Under the pieces are notes generated by a model, which saw only the letters and a list, made by a program, of their open reading frames with translations, was not told where the DNA came from and searched no databases. The translations under genes and the position numbers were made by a program. A stretch of DNA of 64,000 nt from Acinetobacter sp. ANC 4173 (lineage in GTDB: Bacteria > Pseudomonadota > Gammaproteobacteria > Pseudomonadales > Moraxellaceae): the NCBI RefSeq assembly GCF_004331255.1, contig NZ_SJOF01000017.1, forward strand, positions 1 to 64,000, read 5' to 3'. Below, piece after piece: positions 1 through 8,237 of this stretch; positions within the stretch are counted from its first letter, which is position 1; each line of letters starts with the position of its first letter.

Positions 1-14
1 CTCTTAATGATCTT

Positions 15-37
15 CTTGATGACTCGTCATCATCAAG
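15..37 (-). other. Leader hairpin downstream of the tandem promoters
   Basis: An 8-bp perfect inverted repeat (CTTGATGA / TCATCAAG) with a 7-base loop lies immediately after the 49-76 promoter in the direction of transcription. It has no U-run, so it is not a classical terminator. It may belong to the antitermination or processing leader of the rRNA operon proposed to the left. Confidence 0.35.
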
Positions 38-48
38 CTAGGTCGGCT

Positions 49-76
49 ATGTTACTCTAATTTCAATCAAAGTCAA
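49..76 (-). promoter_or_regulatory. Strong promoter, probable rRNA operon P2
   Basis: Read on the minus strand there is a -35 TTGACT (71-76), a 16-base spacer and a -10 TAACAT (49-54), followed by a GC-rich discriminator (GCCGACC). The discriminator is typical of stringently controlled stable-RNA promoters. Together with a second promoter upstream, a hairpin in the leader and no ORF before the edge, this fits the leader of an rRNA operon whose 16S gene starts left of base 1. The rRNA assignment is inference because no rRNA sequence is in the window. Confidence 0.65.
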
Positions 77-187
77 CAGGTTTTGTTAATTATTTTTAAA
101 CCCCTTCAAGACTTCCAGATTCTACCGCTTGGGCTAAATCCTTGTTTCTCAACAAGTTTTAATCAACATCACCGCCGATGGATGTGC

Positions 188-215
188 ATTCTACAGCATT
201 CCCAACACGTTGCAA
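188..215 (-). promoter_or_regulatory. Upstream tandem promoter, probable rRNA operon P1
   Basis: On the minus strand, TTGCAA (210-215), 16 bases, then TAGAAT (188-193). It lies about 140 bp upstream of the stronger-looking promoter at 49-76 and points the same way. The sequence further upstream (about 216-420) is very AT-rich, as expected for an UP element. Tandem promoters with an AT-rich upstream flank are the usual arrangement of rrn operons. A 68-codon ORF that crosses this stretch on the plus strand has no family resemblance and is taken as chance. Confidence 0.55.
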
Positions 216-495
216 TACCTTTTCTAAATAAATATTTTCGCATGTTTATTTTTCAAACTCATAAAAACATAAGAGATTGTTATTTATAATAAATTTATTT
301 TTTAAATTTTATCTATTTTTTAAGATCACATAAATTTAAACCGAAAATTGCATATTTAATAAATACAAGTATTTGTTTTTATTAATATAATTATATTTTT
401 CTTGCTATTGCTTCACTTGATTTGCTGTTTCTTTCTACACTTTATGGTGAATATCCATACATATTGCTATTTTTCAGACCATTTTCATCTTAAAA

Positions 496-530
496 ATAAA
501 AACAGCCATTCTATTTCTAGAATGGCTGTT
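496..530 (-). terminator. Terminator of the copper receptor operon
   Basis: A 12-bp perfect inverted repeat (501-512 with 519-530) lies just past the stop of the receptor gene and is followed on the minus strand by a T-rich run. This is a classical intrinsic terminator. From here to about 300 the sequence is AT-rich and shows no gene. Confidence 0.85.
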
Positions 531-549
531 CCCGATAATCACAATATAT

Positions 550-2610
550 TTAGAATTTCATACTAATACGCGCCCAATAATTGCGACCCGTATTGTTAAA
601 TTGTTCAGTGCCAACTTGACCATCTACGCCAACACCCAACTTATTTAGGTGTTCGGTATAGGTTTTATTCAGAACATTGTCTATACCAACCGCTAGATCA
701 ACATCATTCATCACTTTATAGGTTGCATTCAATGCAAGTGTGCTAAAACCTTTGCTCTCACCAATGTCATAGCCGACAATATTACCTTTATTCAGGTTAA
801 TACGATCCTGTTTTGCCACTGCACGCCATAACAAGCCTAAAGAATACTGATCTTGCACATATCTTAAATTGAAACGACCTTCCAAAGGTGCAATCTGAGG
901 AAGTGGATCATTATTATCGGTGATTTCACCCCATGCATACATGGTACTAATATCGGCTTGAATCGCATCTGTAAACTGGTAACCAACGCCCGCTTCTGCA
1001 CCTGCAATCACAGCATCGACATTTTTAGCCCCCGCACTAAAAGACGAGCCATGACCATGGTCTGTGGCATGGTTGTGATAACTCAGTAGAATAAAGTCAT
1101 TCACTAAACCTGCATACGCAGAGGTCCATAGACTGAATGCACCATGCTCTTGCTGATAGCCCATATCAAGCTGTAAGGTTTTTTCAGTGTCAAGGTCGTT
1201 AAATGTCGGCTTTGACATACCTGTGTTGCCATGTGCTGTACTGAATAATTCCCAATAATCCGGAACGCGCTCTACATAGCCCAGTCCGATATACGATTTG
1301 GCATTATGTTCGGAATACTGATTTTCTAAGCGAATAAAGCCACTTGGTAAAGTTTCTTTACGTTCATCATTCAGTTTTAGTGCATCAATTTCGACCTGAT
1401 CAATACGTGCGCCCGTCACCAATTTATAAGTATCATTTAATTGGTAGCTAAGCTCCCCAAAAGCCCCATAGGAATAAAACTTCATATTGGTACTGAGCGG
1501 CATATTCATCATCATGGATTTCATACTGCCAGCATGATGATTTTGCTGAGAATCAACCCCTGTGATGAGGCTTAATTTATCCCATTCACTGGTCATGGCT
1601 AAACGTGAATTTAAAGTACGGCGTGTGACTTGCATTTCTGATGGATTTGGCATTTCCATCATCATTCCACCATGGTTCATTTCTACCGTTGGCGGCGTGC
1701 GTAAACGAAAGTTGTCCATGACATGGTCGTTATAGCTATAGTTCACCTGCCCTTCGACTTTCTTAATCACCTCTGTCAGGTTTTTCTTTTCAAAACGCAA
1801 ACCGAGACTTTCGCGTGCAAACTGCGAACCGTCCATGCTACGACCTGCATACTCAGCCTCACCATCGGCTTTTCCACCTGTGAGTTCGATCCACGTGTCA
1901 TCATTTGGCGTCCATCCAAATGCTAAATCAGTATTCCAACGTTCCCAAGCGGAAGGAACGCTATTGCCCTCACCATCTTGATAACTGTCAGCAACTGAAC
2001 GATTAGCATTCAAGCGAATATATTTTTTCTCATCACCCACTGCTGCTTCAACATTGTGATCTAGGCGACCAAACGAACCGATTAAAACACTGGCTTGTCC
2101 AAGATAGTTTTTATCTTGAGATAATTGTGGTTTTTGTCGCTCGAAAATGACCGTTGCAGCGGAACCCGTATTGGCATATTGAACCGTTTGAGGGCCTTTT
2201 ATCACGGTAATACGATCATAACTTTCAGGTTGAATATAAGACGTTGGCGCATCCATACGTGCAGGACACGCACCTAAGTTTTCACTGCCGTCCGATAAGA
2301 TTTTAATCCGTGAACCAAACATGCCACGAAAAGTCACATCCCCATTGGTTCCACCACTTTTAATTGAACTAAAACCAGGAATACTTTGTAAATAATCAGC
2401 ACCGTCTGTTGCAGGAACAGGTTGTATCGGTTGTTTGGGGTCTGCGTGAATGATCAAACCATTTGCATCATGATTTAGTTGGGCAGTCACCACGATTGGC
2501 GCTAACTGAGTGGTATTTTGCGCTTGCTGTGCAGCAACACTGCTTGAAGAATAACAAGCGATACAAATTGCAGCCGATAAAGGCTGTAACAAGAATTTTG
2601 GTTGAACCAT
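550..2610 (-). CDS. TonB-dependent copper receptor (OprC family)
   Basis: Outer-membrane TonB-dependent receptor, 686 residues, full length. A signal peptide (about residues 1-27, ending near SVAA) is followed by a plug domain (about 55-165, with TFRGM and the KGPQTVQYAN stretch) and a beta-barrel ending in an aromatic C-terminal Phe (ISMKF). The first half of the OprC copper site, CxxxM, is seen as CPARM near residue 115, and an HxM (HVM) near residue 296 would supply the second half; this pairing is known from Pseudomonas OprC. Met-rich loops near 310-325 and 361-370 and a His-rich loop (HNHATDHGHGS) also suit copper. The DUF2946 gene lies 68 bp upstream and is probably co-transcribed. Expression is probably repressed by copper, but I see no operator I can name. 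Confidence 0.9.
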   Translation of the reverse strand: MVQPKFLLQPLSAAICIACYSSSSVAAQQAQNTTQLAPIVVTAQLNHDANGLIIHADPKQPIQPVPATDGADYLQSIPGFSSIKSGGTNGDVTFRGMFGSRIKILSDGSENLGACPARMDAPTSYIQPESYDRITVIKGPQTVQYANTGSAATVIFERQKPQLSQDKNYLGQASVLIGSFGRLDHNVEAAVGDEKKYIRLNANRSVADSYQDGEGNSVPSAWERWNTDLAFGWTPNDDTWIELTGGKADGEAEYAGRSMDGSQFARESLGLRFEKKNLTEVIKKVEGQVNYSYNDHVMDNFRLRTPPTVEMNHGGMMMEMPNPSEMQVTRRTLNSRLAMTSEWDKLSLITGVDSQQNHHAGSMKSMMMNMPLSTNMKFYSYGAFGELSYQLNDTYKLVTGARIDQVEIDALKLNDERKETLPSGFIRLENQYSEHNAKSYIGLGYVERVPDYWELFSTAHGNTGMSKPTFNDLDTEKTLQLDMGYQQEHGAFSLWTSAYAGLVNDFILLSYHNHATDHGHGSSFSAGAKNVDAVIAGAEAGVGYQFTDAIQADISTMYAWGEITDNNDPLPQIAPLEGRFNLRYVQDQYSLGLLWRAVAKQDRINLNKGNIVGYDIGESKGFSTLALNATYKVMNDVDLAVGIDNVLNKTYTEHLNKLGVGVDGQVGTEQFNNTGRNYWARISMKF

Positions 2611-2678
2611 CTCGATCTCTCTAAAACATAAATAACACTGTGCCTAAGTCATTTTGACCCAAGCGGAATAAAGCGGAT

Positions 2679-3110
2679 TTATGCCCAGAGCGGTGGTGCC
2701 CGTCCTTGTGGGATAAGAAATAGTTGCTGTAGAACAAACCAAACATGTGCAAAGGCTTTTTGAAAAGCGATTAAACGTACTTGAATACGATCGAGTATTT
2801 GCTTTATGTCAAGTTCAGGTGGCAAGACTAAATTGCCATATACGGTACAGTACTGACATTGATGATTGGCATCATGGTGATCATGAATATGTTGCTGTTT
2901 TTGTTCTACTTGATGATGTAAATGTTGCGTATGCTGCATAACAGCAGTATGCACGGCATTTACGGTTTGAGAAGGGAGTAAAAGTGCACGCGTAATGGTT
3001 TCACAGACCGGGGCAACTTGATATTGCTTCGGCAACAAAGGCTGTAAAAAAACAGCAATCTGTAAAAAAACTGCGAGACATGCCAGCAGCAAACCACCAC
3101 GGAAAAGCAA
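2679..3110 (-). CDS. DUF2946 family protein, probable copper-linked
   Basis: A 143-residue protein with one N-terminal membrane segment (about 5-30), a His-rich middle (HQVEQKQQHIHDHHDANHQ), a CQYC motif and a Pro-rich C-terminus (PQGRAPPLWA). This pattern matches DUF2946 proteins, which often sit beside OprC/NosA-type copper receptors, as here. It is probably first in an operon with the receptor 68 bp downstream. The His cluster and CxxC suggest metal binding in the periplasm, which is inference; the molecular role is not known. Confidence 0.75.
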   Translation of the reverse strand: MLFRGGLLLACLAVFLQIAVFLQPLLPKQYQVAPVCETITRALLLPSQTVNAVHTAVMQHTQHLHHQVEQKQQHIHDHHDANHQCQYCTVYGNLVLPPELDIKQILDRIQVRLIAFQKAFAHVWFVLQQLFLIPQGRAPPLWA

Positions 3111-3139
3111 AAATAATCATCCTGCAATTTGTGCGGTGC

Positions 3140-3170
3140 CAGTATAACAAAACCCAATCGGAATTGGGTT
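3140..3170 (-). terminator. Intrinsic terminator after def
   Basis: Inverted repeat AACCCAAT / ATTGGGTT (3151-3158 with 3163-3170) is followed on the minus strand by TTTTGTTAT. It ends transcription of def and separates it from the copper genes. Confidence 0.7.
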
Positions 3171-3199
3171 CATACTTAAAGATGATTTTGAGTGAGAAA

Positions 3200-3733
3200 T
3201 TATCCGCGCTTGACTGCAACTTTCTCTTTTTGGCGCTGACGGGTCAATTTTTCCACTTTTTCCCGCGCACGCTGACGCTTTAATGGCGATAAATAGTCGA
3301 CAAATAATTTGCCATTTAAGTGATCCATTTCATGCTGAATACAAACAGCGAGAAGTTCGTCTGCTTCTATTGTAAAGGATTGACCTTCAAGGTTAATTGC
3401 CTCTATTTTTACACGTGACGGACGCTCAACTTTGTCGTATATTTGAGGCACTGATAAACAGCCTTCTTCATAGGGCTGGGTTTCTTCAGTCAATGGGGTA
3501 ATTTTGGGGTTAATGAACACCATGGGCTGATCTTTATGTTCAGATAGATCCATAACAATCAACTGAATATGACGGTCGACTTGGGTAGCGGCTAAACCAA
3601 TGCCTGGCGCTTCATACATAGTTTCAAACATATCTGCAGCTAACTGACGAATTTCATCAGTAACTTCTTCGACTGGTTGTGCAATGGTACGAAGACGGGG
3701 ATCGGGGAAACTTAAAATAGGTAATAAGGCCAT
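3200..3733 (-). CDS. def: Peptide deformylase
   Basis: Removes the formyl group from the N-terminal methionine of new proteins; an Fe(II)/Zn metalloenzyme. All three signature motifs are present: [15 protein letters not shown] (metal Cys) and QHEMDHLNG (HExxH, two metal His and the catalytic Glu). The start is placed at the ATG at 3733 ([14 protein letters not shown]) because a GAGG ribosome site lies 7 bases upstream; an earlier GTG in the same frame would swallow that site. The length of 177 residues is normal. It is divergent from the LysM gene, whereas in many gammaproteobacteria def pairs with fmt, which is not here. The C-terminus is Lys/Arg-rich. Confidence 0.95.
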   Translation of the reverse strand: MALLPILSFPDPRLRTIAQPVEEVTDEIRQLAADMFETMYEAPGIGLAATQVDRHIQLIVMDLSEHKDQPMVFINPKITPLTEETQPYEEGCLSVPQIYDKVERPSRVKIEAINLEGQSFTIEADELLAVCIQHEMDHLNGKLFVDYLSPLKRQRAREKVEKLTRQRQKEKVAVKRG

Positions 3734-3852
3734 AAACGTCCTCACTTATGCCATTGATCAAAAAACCAAATGAAGGAATGCTTCATCAAAAAAATGTGTG
3801 TAATATCGCTATTATAACGTAAATTACGTACATAATTTTAGGAATTATGATA

Positions 3853-5007
3853 ATGAAAAAGGTTTTGAAGGGCATGCCATCTTTTAGTGCCTTGGGGTTT
3901 AAACAGCAATTGTTGGCACTGACCGTCGGTTTGGCGATCAGTGTTGGTTCTATCGCAGTGGTTGAAGCTGCACCTACTCGTAACGTCAATCCACCTGCCC
4001 TCAAAGCAGGTGCACCACAGGTCTATGTGGTGAAAAAAGGCGATACCCTATGGGATATTTCAGGAAAGTTTTTAGATAAGCCTTGGCGCTGGCCTGAAAT
4101 TTGGGCGAGTAACCGTCACGTGAAAAATCCTCACTGGATTTTCCCTGGCGATAAACTTTTACTCTGTAGCTATCAGGGCAAACCACTGATTGGCAAAGAT
4201 GAAGGTGATGGCTGTGATGGCATTATTCGTCGTTATGCAGGGGGAACGAAGTTACAACCCCAAGTGCGAATTGAATCCTTAAATAATGCTATTCCTGTGA
4301 TTCCATTAGAAAATATTAAGCAATGGTTAGAACATTCAACCATTGTGGCTCCTGAGTCGGTTGACAATACCCCTTATGTACTGGGTACCGCCGATCAACG
4401 CGTATTGGCAGCCAAAGGTCAAACTATCTATGTGCGTGGCAATGGCTTAGAAGTGGGTCAGCAATATGCGGTTTATCGCGAAGGCGACCCGTACACCCTC
4501 AACAATGAAAAAGGCAAAAAGTACAATGCTGGGCTTGAGCTGAATCAGGTGGCGACGGGCGTAGCTGTTGCAAGTGAGAATGACATCACAACACTGGAAT
4601 TAACGGATAGCTTTAATGCCGAAGTGCGTCGTGGTGACCGTGTACTGCCTGTTTATGACCCAATGTTACCCACCCTGTTCTATCCGACCATGGCGGAAGA
4701 TGTAACTGCTGGTGGTCAGATTATTCGGGTGATGGGCTCTATTGGCACTGCCGCTCAACACAGCGTCGTGACCATAGACCGCGGTAGTTTCGAAGGGGTT
4801 CAAGTCGGGCATGTATTTAGCATCAACCAAAAAGGTGAACAGGTTCGAGACCCGAAAACCAAAGAAATGGTGCAATTGCCTGGACAGAAAATTGGCAACT
4901 TAATGGTCTTCAAAACTTTTGATCACTTCAGCTATGGTTATGTGCTCGACAGTTCCTTACCAATCAAAATCGGTGCTTACATTCAACCACCTTTAATGGA
5001 CGATTAA
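3853..5007 (+). CDS. LysM peptidoglycan-binding protein
   Basis: Secreted protein of about 384 residues. The N-terminus has a signal segment (about 20-42, ending VEAA). A LysM domain follows directly (VYVVKKGDTLWDISGKF...NPHWIFPGDKL, about 56-110). The remaining 270 residues are a conserved envelope-protein region without a motif I can name. ATG 3853 (MKKVLKG) is preferred because the AGGA site is about 9 bases upstream; ATG 3847 is possible. It heads a plus-strand run lysM-dprA-tsaC, with dprA 12 bp downstream. LysM proteins next to dprA are common in gammaproteobacteria. The role is cell-wall binding; no catalytic domain is seen. Confidence 0.85.
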   Translation: MKKVLKGMPSFSALGFKQQLLALTVGLAISVGSIAVVEAAPTRNVNPPALKAGAPQVYVVKKGDTLWDISGKFLDKPWRWPEIWASNRHVKNPHWIFPGDKLLLCSYQGKPLIGKDEGDGCDGIIRRYAGGTKLQPQVRIESLNNAIPVIPLENIKQWLEHSTIVAPESVDNTPYVLGTADQRVLAAKGQTIYVRGNGLEVGQQYAVYREGDPYTLNNEKGKKYNAGLELNQVATGVAVASENDITTLELTDSFNAEVRRGDRVLPVYDPMLPTLFYPTMAEDVTAGGQIIRVMGSIGTAAQHSVVTIDRGSFEGVQVGHVFSINQKGEQVRDPKTKEMVQLPGQKIGNLMVFKTFDHFSYGYVLDSSLPIKIGAYIQPPLMDD

Positions 5008-5019
5008 TTCGGAGTTCCT

Positions 5020-6165
5020 ATGCTGAAACCATTATCACAAGTGCAAATGGACACCATTACCTTGTGGTATTTGGTTCAGCACTCGCTCAGCAGTTTTTAC
5101 AAACTAGAACAACACTTTGGTACAGCCCACAATGCGATACAGCCGCACAATTTGCAGAGTTGGTCAAAATTAGGTTTACATAAAAATCATATTCAACGCG
5201 CACAACAGTTTTACACAGCGCCTGAACAAAATAAGTTTCAGCACCTCATTCAGGAAATTCAGCAACATAGTGATTTTGTACTGACTTATCACGATCCCGA
5301 ATATCCACAACAACTACTACCCTATAGTGATAAACCCCCGATTCTGTTTGGACAAGGGCAACTTTCGCTCTTGATGCAACCACAAATTGCCATTGTCGGC
5401 AGTCGCAAACCCAGTCCGCATGGCCGACAAATTGCCTATGATTTTTCGTACTATCTGAGTGAAAAAGGTTTTGTCATTAGCAGCGGCTTGGCACAAGGCA
5501 TAGATGAGGCTGCACATCAAGGCGCTTTATCCCATCAACGTACACTGGCAGTGATGGGTACAGGACTTGATCAAACTTACCCTTCGCAGCATCAGCAACT
5601 TCGCCAGCAAATTTTGCAGCAGTCGGGTGCCATCATCAGTGAGTTTTTACCCCATACTCCACCCCTGCAACATCATTTCCCGCGCCGCAATCGAATTGTC
5701 AGCGCACTTTCTTTAGGCGTGATTGTTGCTGAAGCCAGTTTAAAAAGTGGTTCGATTATTACCGCTAAACTCGCAGCAGAACAAGGCAAATTGGTGTTTG
5801 CGATTCCTGGGCATATTTATAGTGAATTCCATCAAGGTTGCCATCAATTGATTCGTGAGGGTGCAATTCTGGTGGATCATCCTGAACAAGTCTTAGAAGA
5901 CCTTGCCTTACCGACTCAATGGCAAGCACAGCAGCAATCTCAGGGTGACTCAACCACACAACCAATCCTCGCAAAGCCCGAGATTCCTGAGCATTTAATG
6001 TCACTTTATAATCAACTGAACTGGACGGGCTATCCTCTGGATCATTTGGCCATCCATCTGAAGCAAGATACCGCCTCACTGACCGCCCAATTGATGGAAC
6101 TAGAGCTTTTAGGCTTATGTATGCAACAATCTGGGGTTTATTTGCGTTGTCGTCCTAGTCAATAA
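5020..6165 (+). CDS. dprA: DNA processing protein DprA (natural transformation)
   Basis: Binds incoming single-stranded DNA and loads RecA during transformation. It has a Rossmann-like core: GSRKPSPHG near residue 126, SGLAQGIDEAAHQGAL near 155, and the signature RNRIVSALSLGVIVAEA near 225 with SGSIITAKLAAEQGK and AIPG. A C-terminal winged-helix-like segment (about 325-381) ends the protein. It has a normal length of 381 residues. The ribosome site GGAG is 5 bases before ATG. It follows lysM by 12 bp and precedes tsaC by 38 bp, so the three are probably one operon. Its presence fits a naturally competent Acinetobacter-like host. Confidence 0.95.
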   Translation: MLKPLSQVQMDTITLWYLVQHSLSSFYKLEQHFGTAHNAIQPHNLQSWSKLGLHKNHIQRAQQFYTAPEQNKFQHLIQEIQQHSDFVLTYHDPEYPQQLLPYSDKPPILFGQGQLSLLMQPQIAIVGSRKPSPHGRQIAYDFSYYLSEKGFVISSGLAQGIDEAAHQGALSHQRTLAVMGTGLDQTYPSQHQQLRQQILQQSGAIISEFLPHTPPLQHHFPRRNRIVSALSLGVIVAEASLKSGSIITAKLAAEQGKLVFAIPGHIYSEFHQGCHQLIREGAILVDHPEQVLEDLALPTQWQAQQQSQGDSTTQPILAKPEIPEHLMSLYNQLNWTGYPLDHLAIHLKQDTASLTAQLMELELLGLCMQQSGVYLRCRPSQ

Positions 6166-6203
6166 GGTTCAGAATAAACCTTTGCTTAAATTAGGACACG
6201 AAA

Positions 6204-6773
6204 ATGATTACCACCTCTGTTGCTGAAGCTGCCGATAGTTTAAAACGCGGACAGGTCTTGGCATACCCAACAGAGGCAGTGTGGGGATTAGGCTGTGATC
6301 CCTATAACGAAGCTGCATTTAATGAGATTTTAAAGTTAAAACAGCGCCCAATTGAAAAAGGTGTCATCTTATTGGCTGGGCATATTTCCCAAGTCGAACA
6401 TTTACTGGTAGGACTCACCCCAGACATGCGTGACACCGTCATCGCCTCTTGGAGCCACTGCAACCCGACTGAACGTGCCACCACTTGGTTACTACCTGCG
6501 AGTGAGGACATTCCAATCTGGATCAAAGGCAATCATCCCAAGGTCGCGATTCGCGTGACCACTCACCCTTTATGTGTGGCACTTTGCAATGCATTTCATG
6601 GTTTTATCGTATCAACCAGCGCTAACCCTGCAGGGCTTGAACCCGCACGTTCGCTACAAGAAGCCAATAAATACTTTAACCATCATTTAAATTATCTAAA
6701 CGGTGATTTAGGCTTAAGTCAGGAACCGAGTCGTATTTTAGATGCAGAAACAGGGCAAATTATTCGCGCCTAA
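6204..6773 (+). CDS. tsaC: Threonylcarbamoyl-AMP synthase TsaC (Sua5/YrdC family)
   Basis: Makes threonylcarbamoyl-AMP from threonine, bicarbonate and ATP, the first step of the t6A37 modification of ANN-decoding tRNAs. The YrdC fold is shown by YPTEAVWGLGCDP near residue 21, KLKQRPIEKGVIL near 44, and STSANPAGLEPA near 137. At 189 residues it is the short TsaC form without a Sua5 C-terminal domain. AGGA precedes the ATG by about 7 bases. It is the last gene of the lysM-dprA-tsaC run. Confidence 0.93.
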   Translation: MITTSVAEAADSLKRGQVLAYPTEAVWGLGCDPYNEAAFNEILKLKQRPIEKGVILLAGHISQVEHLLVGLTPDMRDTVIASWSHCNPTERATTWLLPASEDIPIWIKGNHPKVAIRVTTHPLCVALCNAFHGFIVSTSANPAGLEPARSLQEANKYFNHHLNYLNGDLGLSQEPSRILDAETGQIIRA

Positions 6774-6810
6774 ACTCATCCAATGATGTGTGCTAAAGAA
6801 AATTTGGGCA

Positions 6811-6843
6811 AAAAAAAAGCTCAATCAAATAGGTTGATTGAGC
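6811..6843 (-). terminator. Strong intrinsic terminator
   Basis: Perfect 10-bp stem GCTCAATCAA / TTGATTGAGC (6819-6828 with 6834-6843), followed on the minus strand by eight T. The plus-strand side has no U-run, so it serves the minus strand: the candidate small RNA, and readthrough from the gene ending at 7167. Confidence 0.8.
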
Positions 6844-6863
6844 ATAAAAAGGATGTGTGTTAA

Positions 6864-6938
6864 TCACATCCAGAGGGTTCGGAAATCTTGCTGAATGGCA
6901 GATTTTAAAGTATTGTTAAGAAATACTAAACTGTTCAT
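6864..6938 (-). CDS. Possible 24-residue peptide inside the small transcript
   Basis: ATG to TGA, 25 codons, sequence beginning MNSLVFLNN and ending FRTLWM. The predicted leader would be only about 7 bases with a weak AAG before the ATG, so translation would be near-leaderless. It lies wholly within the candidate transcript. It is listed because promoter, frame and terminator line up; it could equally be chance within a non-coding RNA. Confidence 0.2.
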   Translation of the reverse strand: MNSLVFLNNTLKSAIQQDFRTLWM

Positions 6939-6951
6939 TCTTGATGTGAAT

Positions 6952-6980
6952 ATTATCTAACATTTCAAATCAAAATACAA
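6952..6980 (-). promoter_or_regulatory. Promoter of an unannotated small transcript
   Basis: On the minus strand, TTGTAT (6975-6980), exactly 17 bases, then GATAAT (6952-6957). This is a good sigma-70 promoter with no annotated gene behind it. Transcription would begin near 6945 and reach a strong intrinsic terminator at 6843-6811. Confidence 0.55.
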
Positions 6981-7166
6981 ATCCATTATCCCAGCTTAAC
7001 TTTTGATTAAATACATGATTAAAATGTTAAATTTTCTCAAAAAGTCAAACTATCCTTCTATTTTTAAAATATTTTTAAATAAATATTCATTTGACAGCAT
7101 GCAAATTTACACTTATAACTGGTAGTTTAGTCCAAAAAAAATAAATCAATAAAATTTACTGTTTGG

Positions 7167-8096
7167 TTATTTATTCATCATGCTTATTGACTCTGCTGCT
7201 TCAGATTGCGCCTGCCGTGATTTTATTTGTGCCATAATAATCCCCGTAATAATAATGATCCCACCAATGCTATGATGTATCGTCCATGCTTCATGTAACC
7301 AGAAATAAGCCAATATCGCTGTAAAAATGGGCATCAGATTCATAAAAATACTGGTTTGATTGGGTCCCAAACGCTGTACAGCAAGCATCCACACCCAAGG
7401 GGCAATCAGGGATGCAAATAAGCCCGCATATAAAACACTCGCCGTATTCTGCATATCTAAACGATCGATGCCCAACCATAGTACAAAGGGCAAATGATAA
7501 ATCAGAGAAAATCCAATTTGTACGTACAAACTAATCATGAGTGGGACTTTCAGTTGCCATTTCTTTAAAAATACCCCGTAAAAAGCATAGAAGAACACGG
7601 CAATCACCATCAGTAGATCTCCCCAATGCCCGCCTAAATGCAGCAGAGTCTGTAACTGCCCTTGTGCAATCACATAGAGTAAACCCAGAAATGACACCAA
7701 ACTCCCCATGATGGCAAAACGATTGGGGACTTCTTTAAGAACAATGATGGAAACAAAAATGGTAAAAATGGGAATAAAAGCATTAATAATCCCCATATTG
7801 GTCGCAGTGGTATAATGCGCAGCGCTATACGCCAGACCTTGATAGAGCAACATACCAAAGGCACTGAGTATTGCAAATTGCTTCCAATGTAATGCAACTA
7901 ACTGACGCTGCTGCCACACTTTAGGCAACATTACTGGTGTGAGGACAATAAAAGCCACCAACCAACGATAAAAACTAATACTCACTGGTGAAATATAATC
8001 CGCGACATAACGCGTCACTGCAATATTCAGCGACCAGATAAAAACTGCAATCAAGGGCAGCATCACTGCCAATTTTGCCCATTTTTTTTGCTGCAT
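7167..8096 (-). CDS. EamA-family (DMT) transporter
   Basis: A 309-residue inner-membrane protein with about ten hydrophobic segments arranged as two EamA repeats (about 12-145 and 160-290), the drug/metabolite-transporter layout. Typical pieces are the PxxxSFYRW region after the first segment and the tail of repeat 2 (LMPIFTAILAYFWLHEAW), matching EamA exporters. The substrate cannot be told from the sequence. It is divergent from an AraC regulator 141 bp away, which is a common arrangement for a regulator and the exporter it controls. Confidence 0.85.
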   Translation of the reverse strand: MQQKKWAKLAVMLPLIAVFIWSLNIAVTRYVADYISPVSISFYRWLVAFIVLTPVMLPKVWQQRQLVALHWKQFAILSAFGMLLYQGLAYSAAHYTTATNMGIINAFIPIFTIFVSIIVLKEVPNRFAIMGSLVSFLGLLYVIAQGQLQTLLHLGGHWGDLLMVIAVFFYAFYGVFLKKWQLKVPLMISLYVQIGFSLIYHLPFVLWLGIDRLDMQNTASVLYAGLFASLIAPWVWMLAVQRLGPNQTSIFMNLMPIFTAILAYFWLHEAWTIHHSIGGIIIITGIIMAQIKSRQAQSEAAESISMMNK

Positions 8097-8237
8097 TTGT
8101 CCACTCAGTTACAAGGTCTTAAATGACTATTGTCCTAAAAGTCTGAAATAATAAACATACGGTTTTTCAGACATTCATATGGCAGATTAATCCGCTTGCG
8201 ATAACACGCCTTCGCCATATCAATATGGGAATCCTTT

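Larger units (their letters stand above)
6811..6945 (-). ncRNA. Candidate small RNA of about 135 nt
   Basis: The interval is bounded by a sigma-70-like promoter (6952-6980) and a strong terminator, both on the minus strand and between convergent genes tsaC (plus) and the eamA-family gene (minus). It holds a first hairpin (GGATGTG / CACATCC, 6851-6871) and then the terminator stem. It may be a regulatory RNA, the message for a 24-residue peptide (6864-6938), or both. I do not recognise a known RNA family. The rest of the gap (6981-7166) is AT-rich and shows nothing else. Confidence 0.4.

Noticed and set aside
83..289. A 68-codon plus-strand ORF at the left edge
   Set aside because: No ribosome site or family likeness; it overlays the two minus-strand promoters, so the DNA is better explained as a regulatory region.
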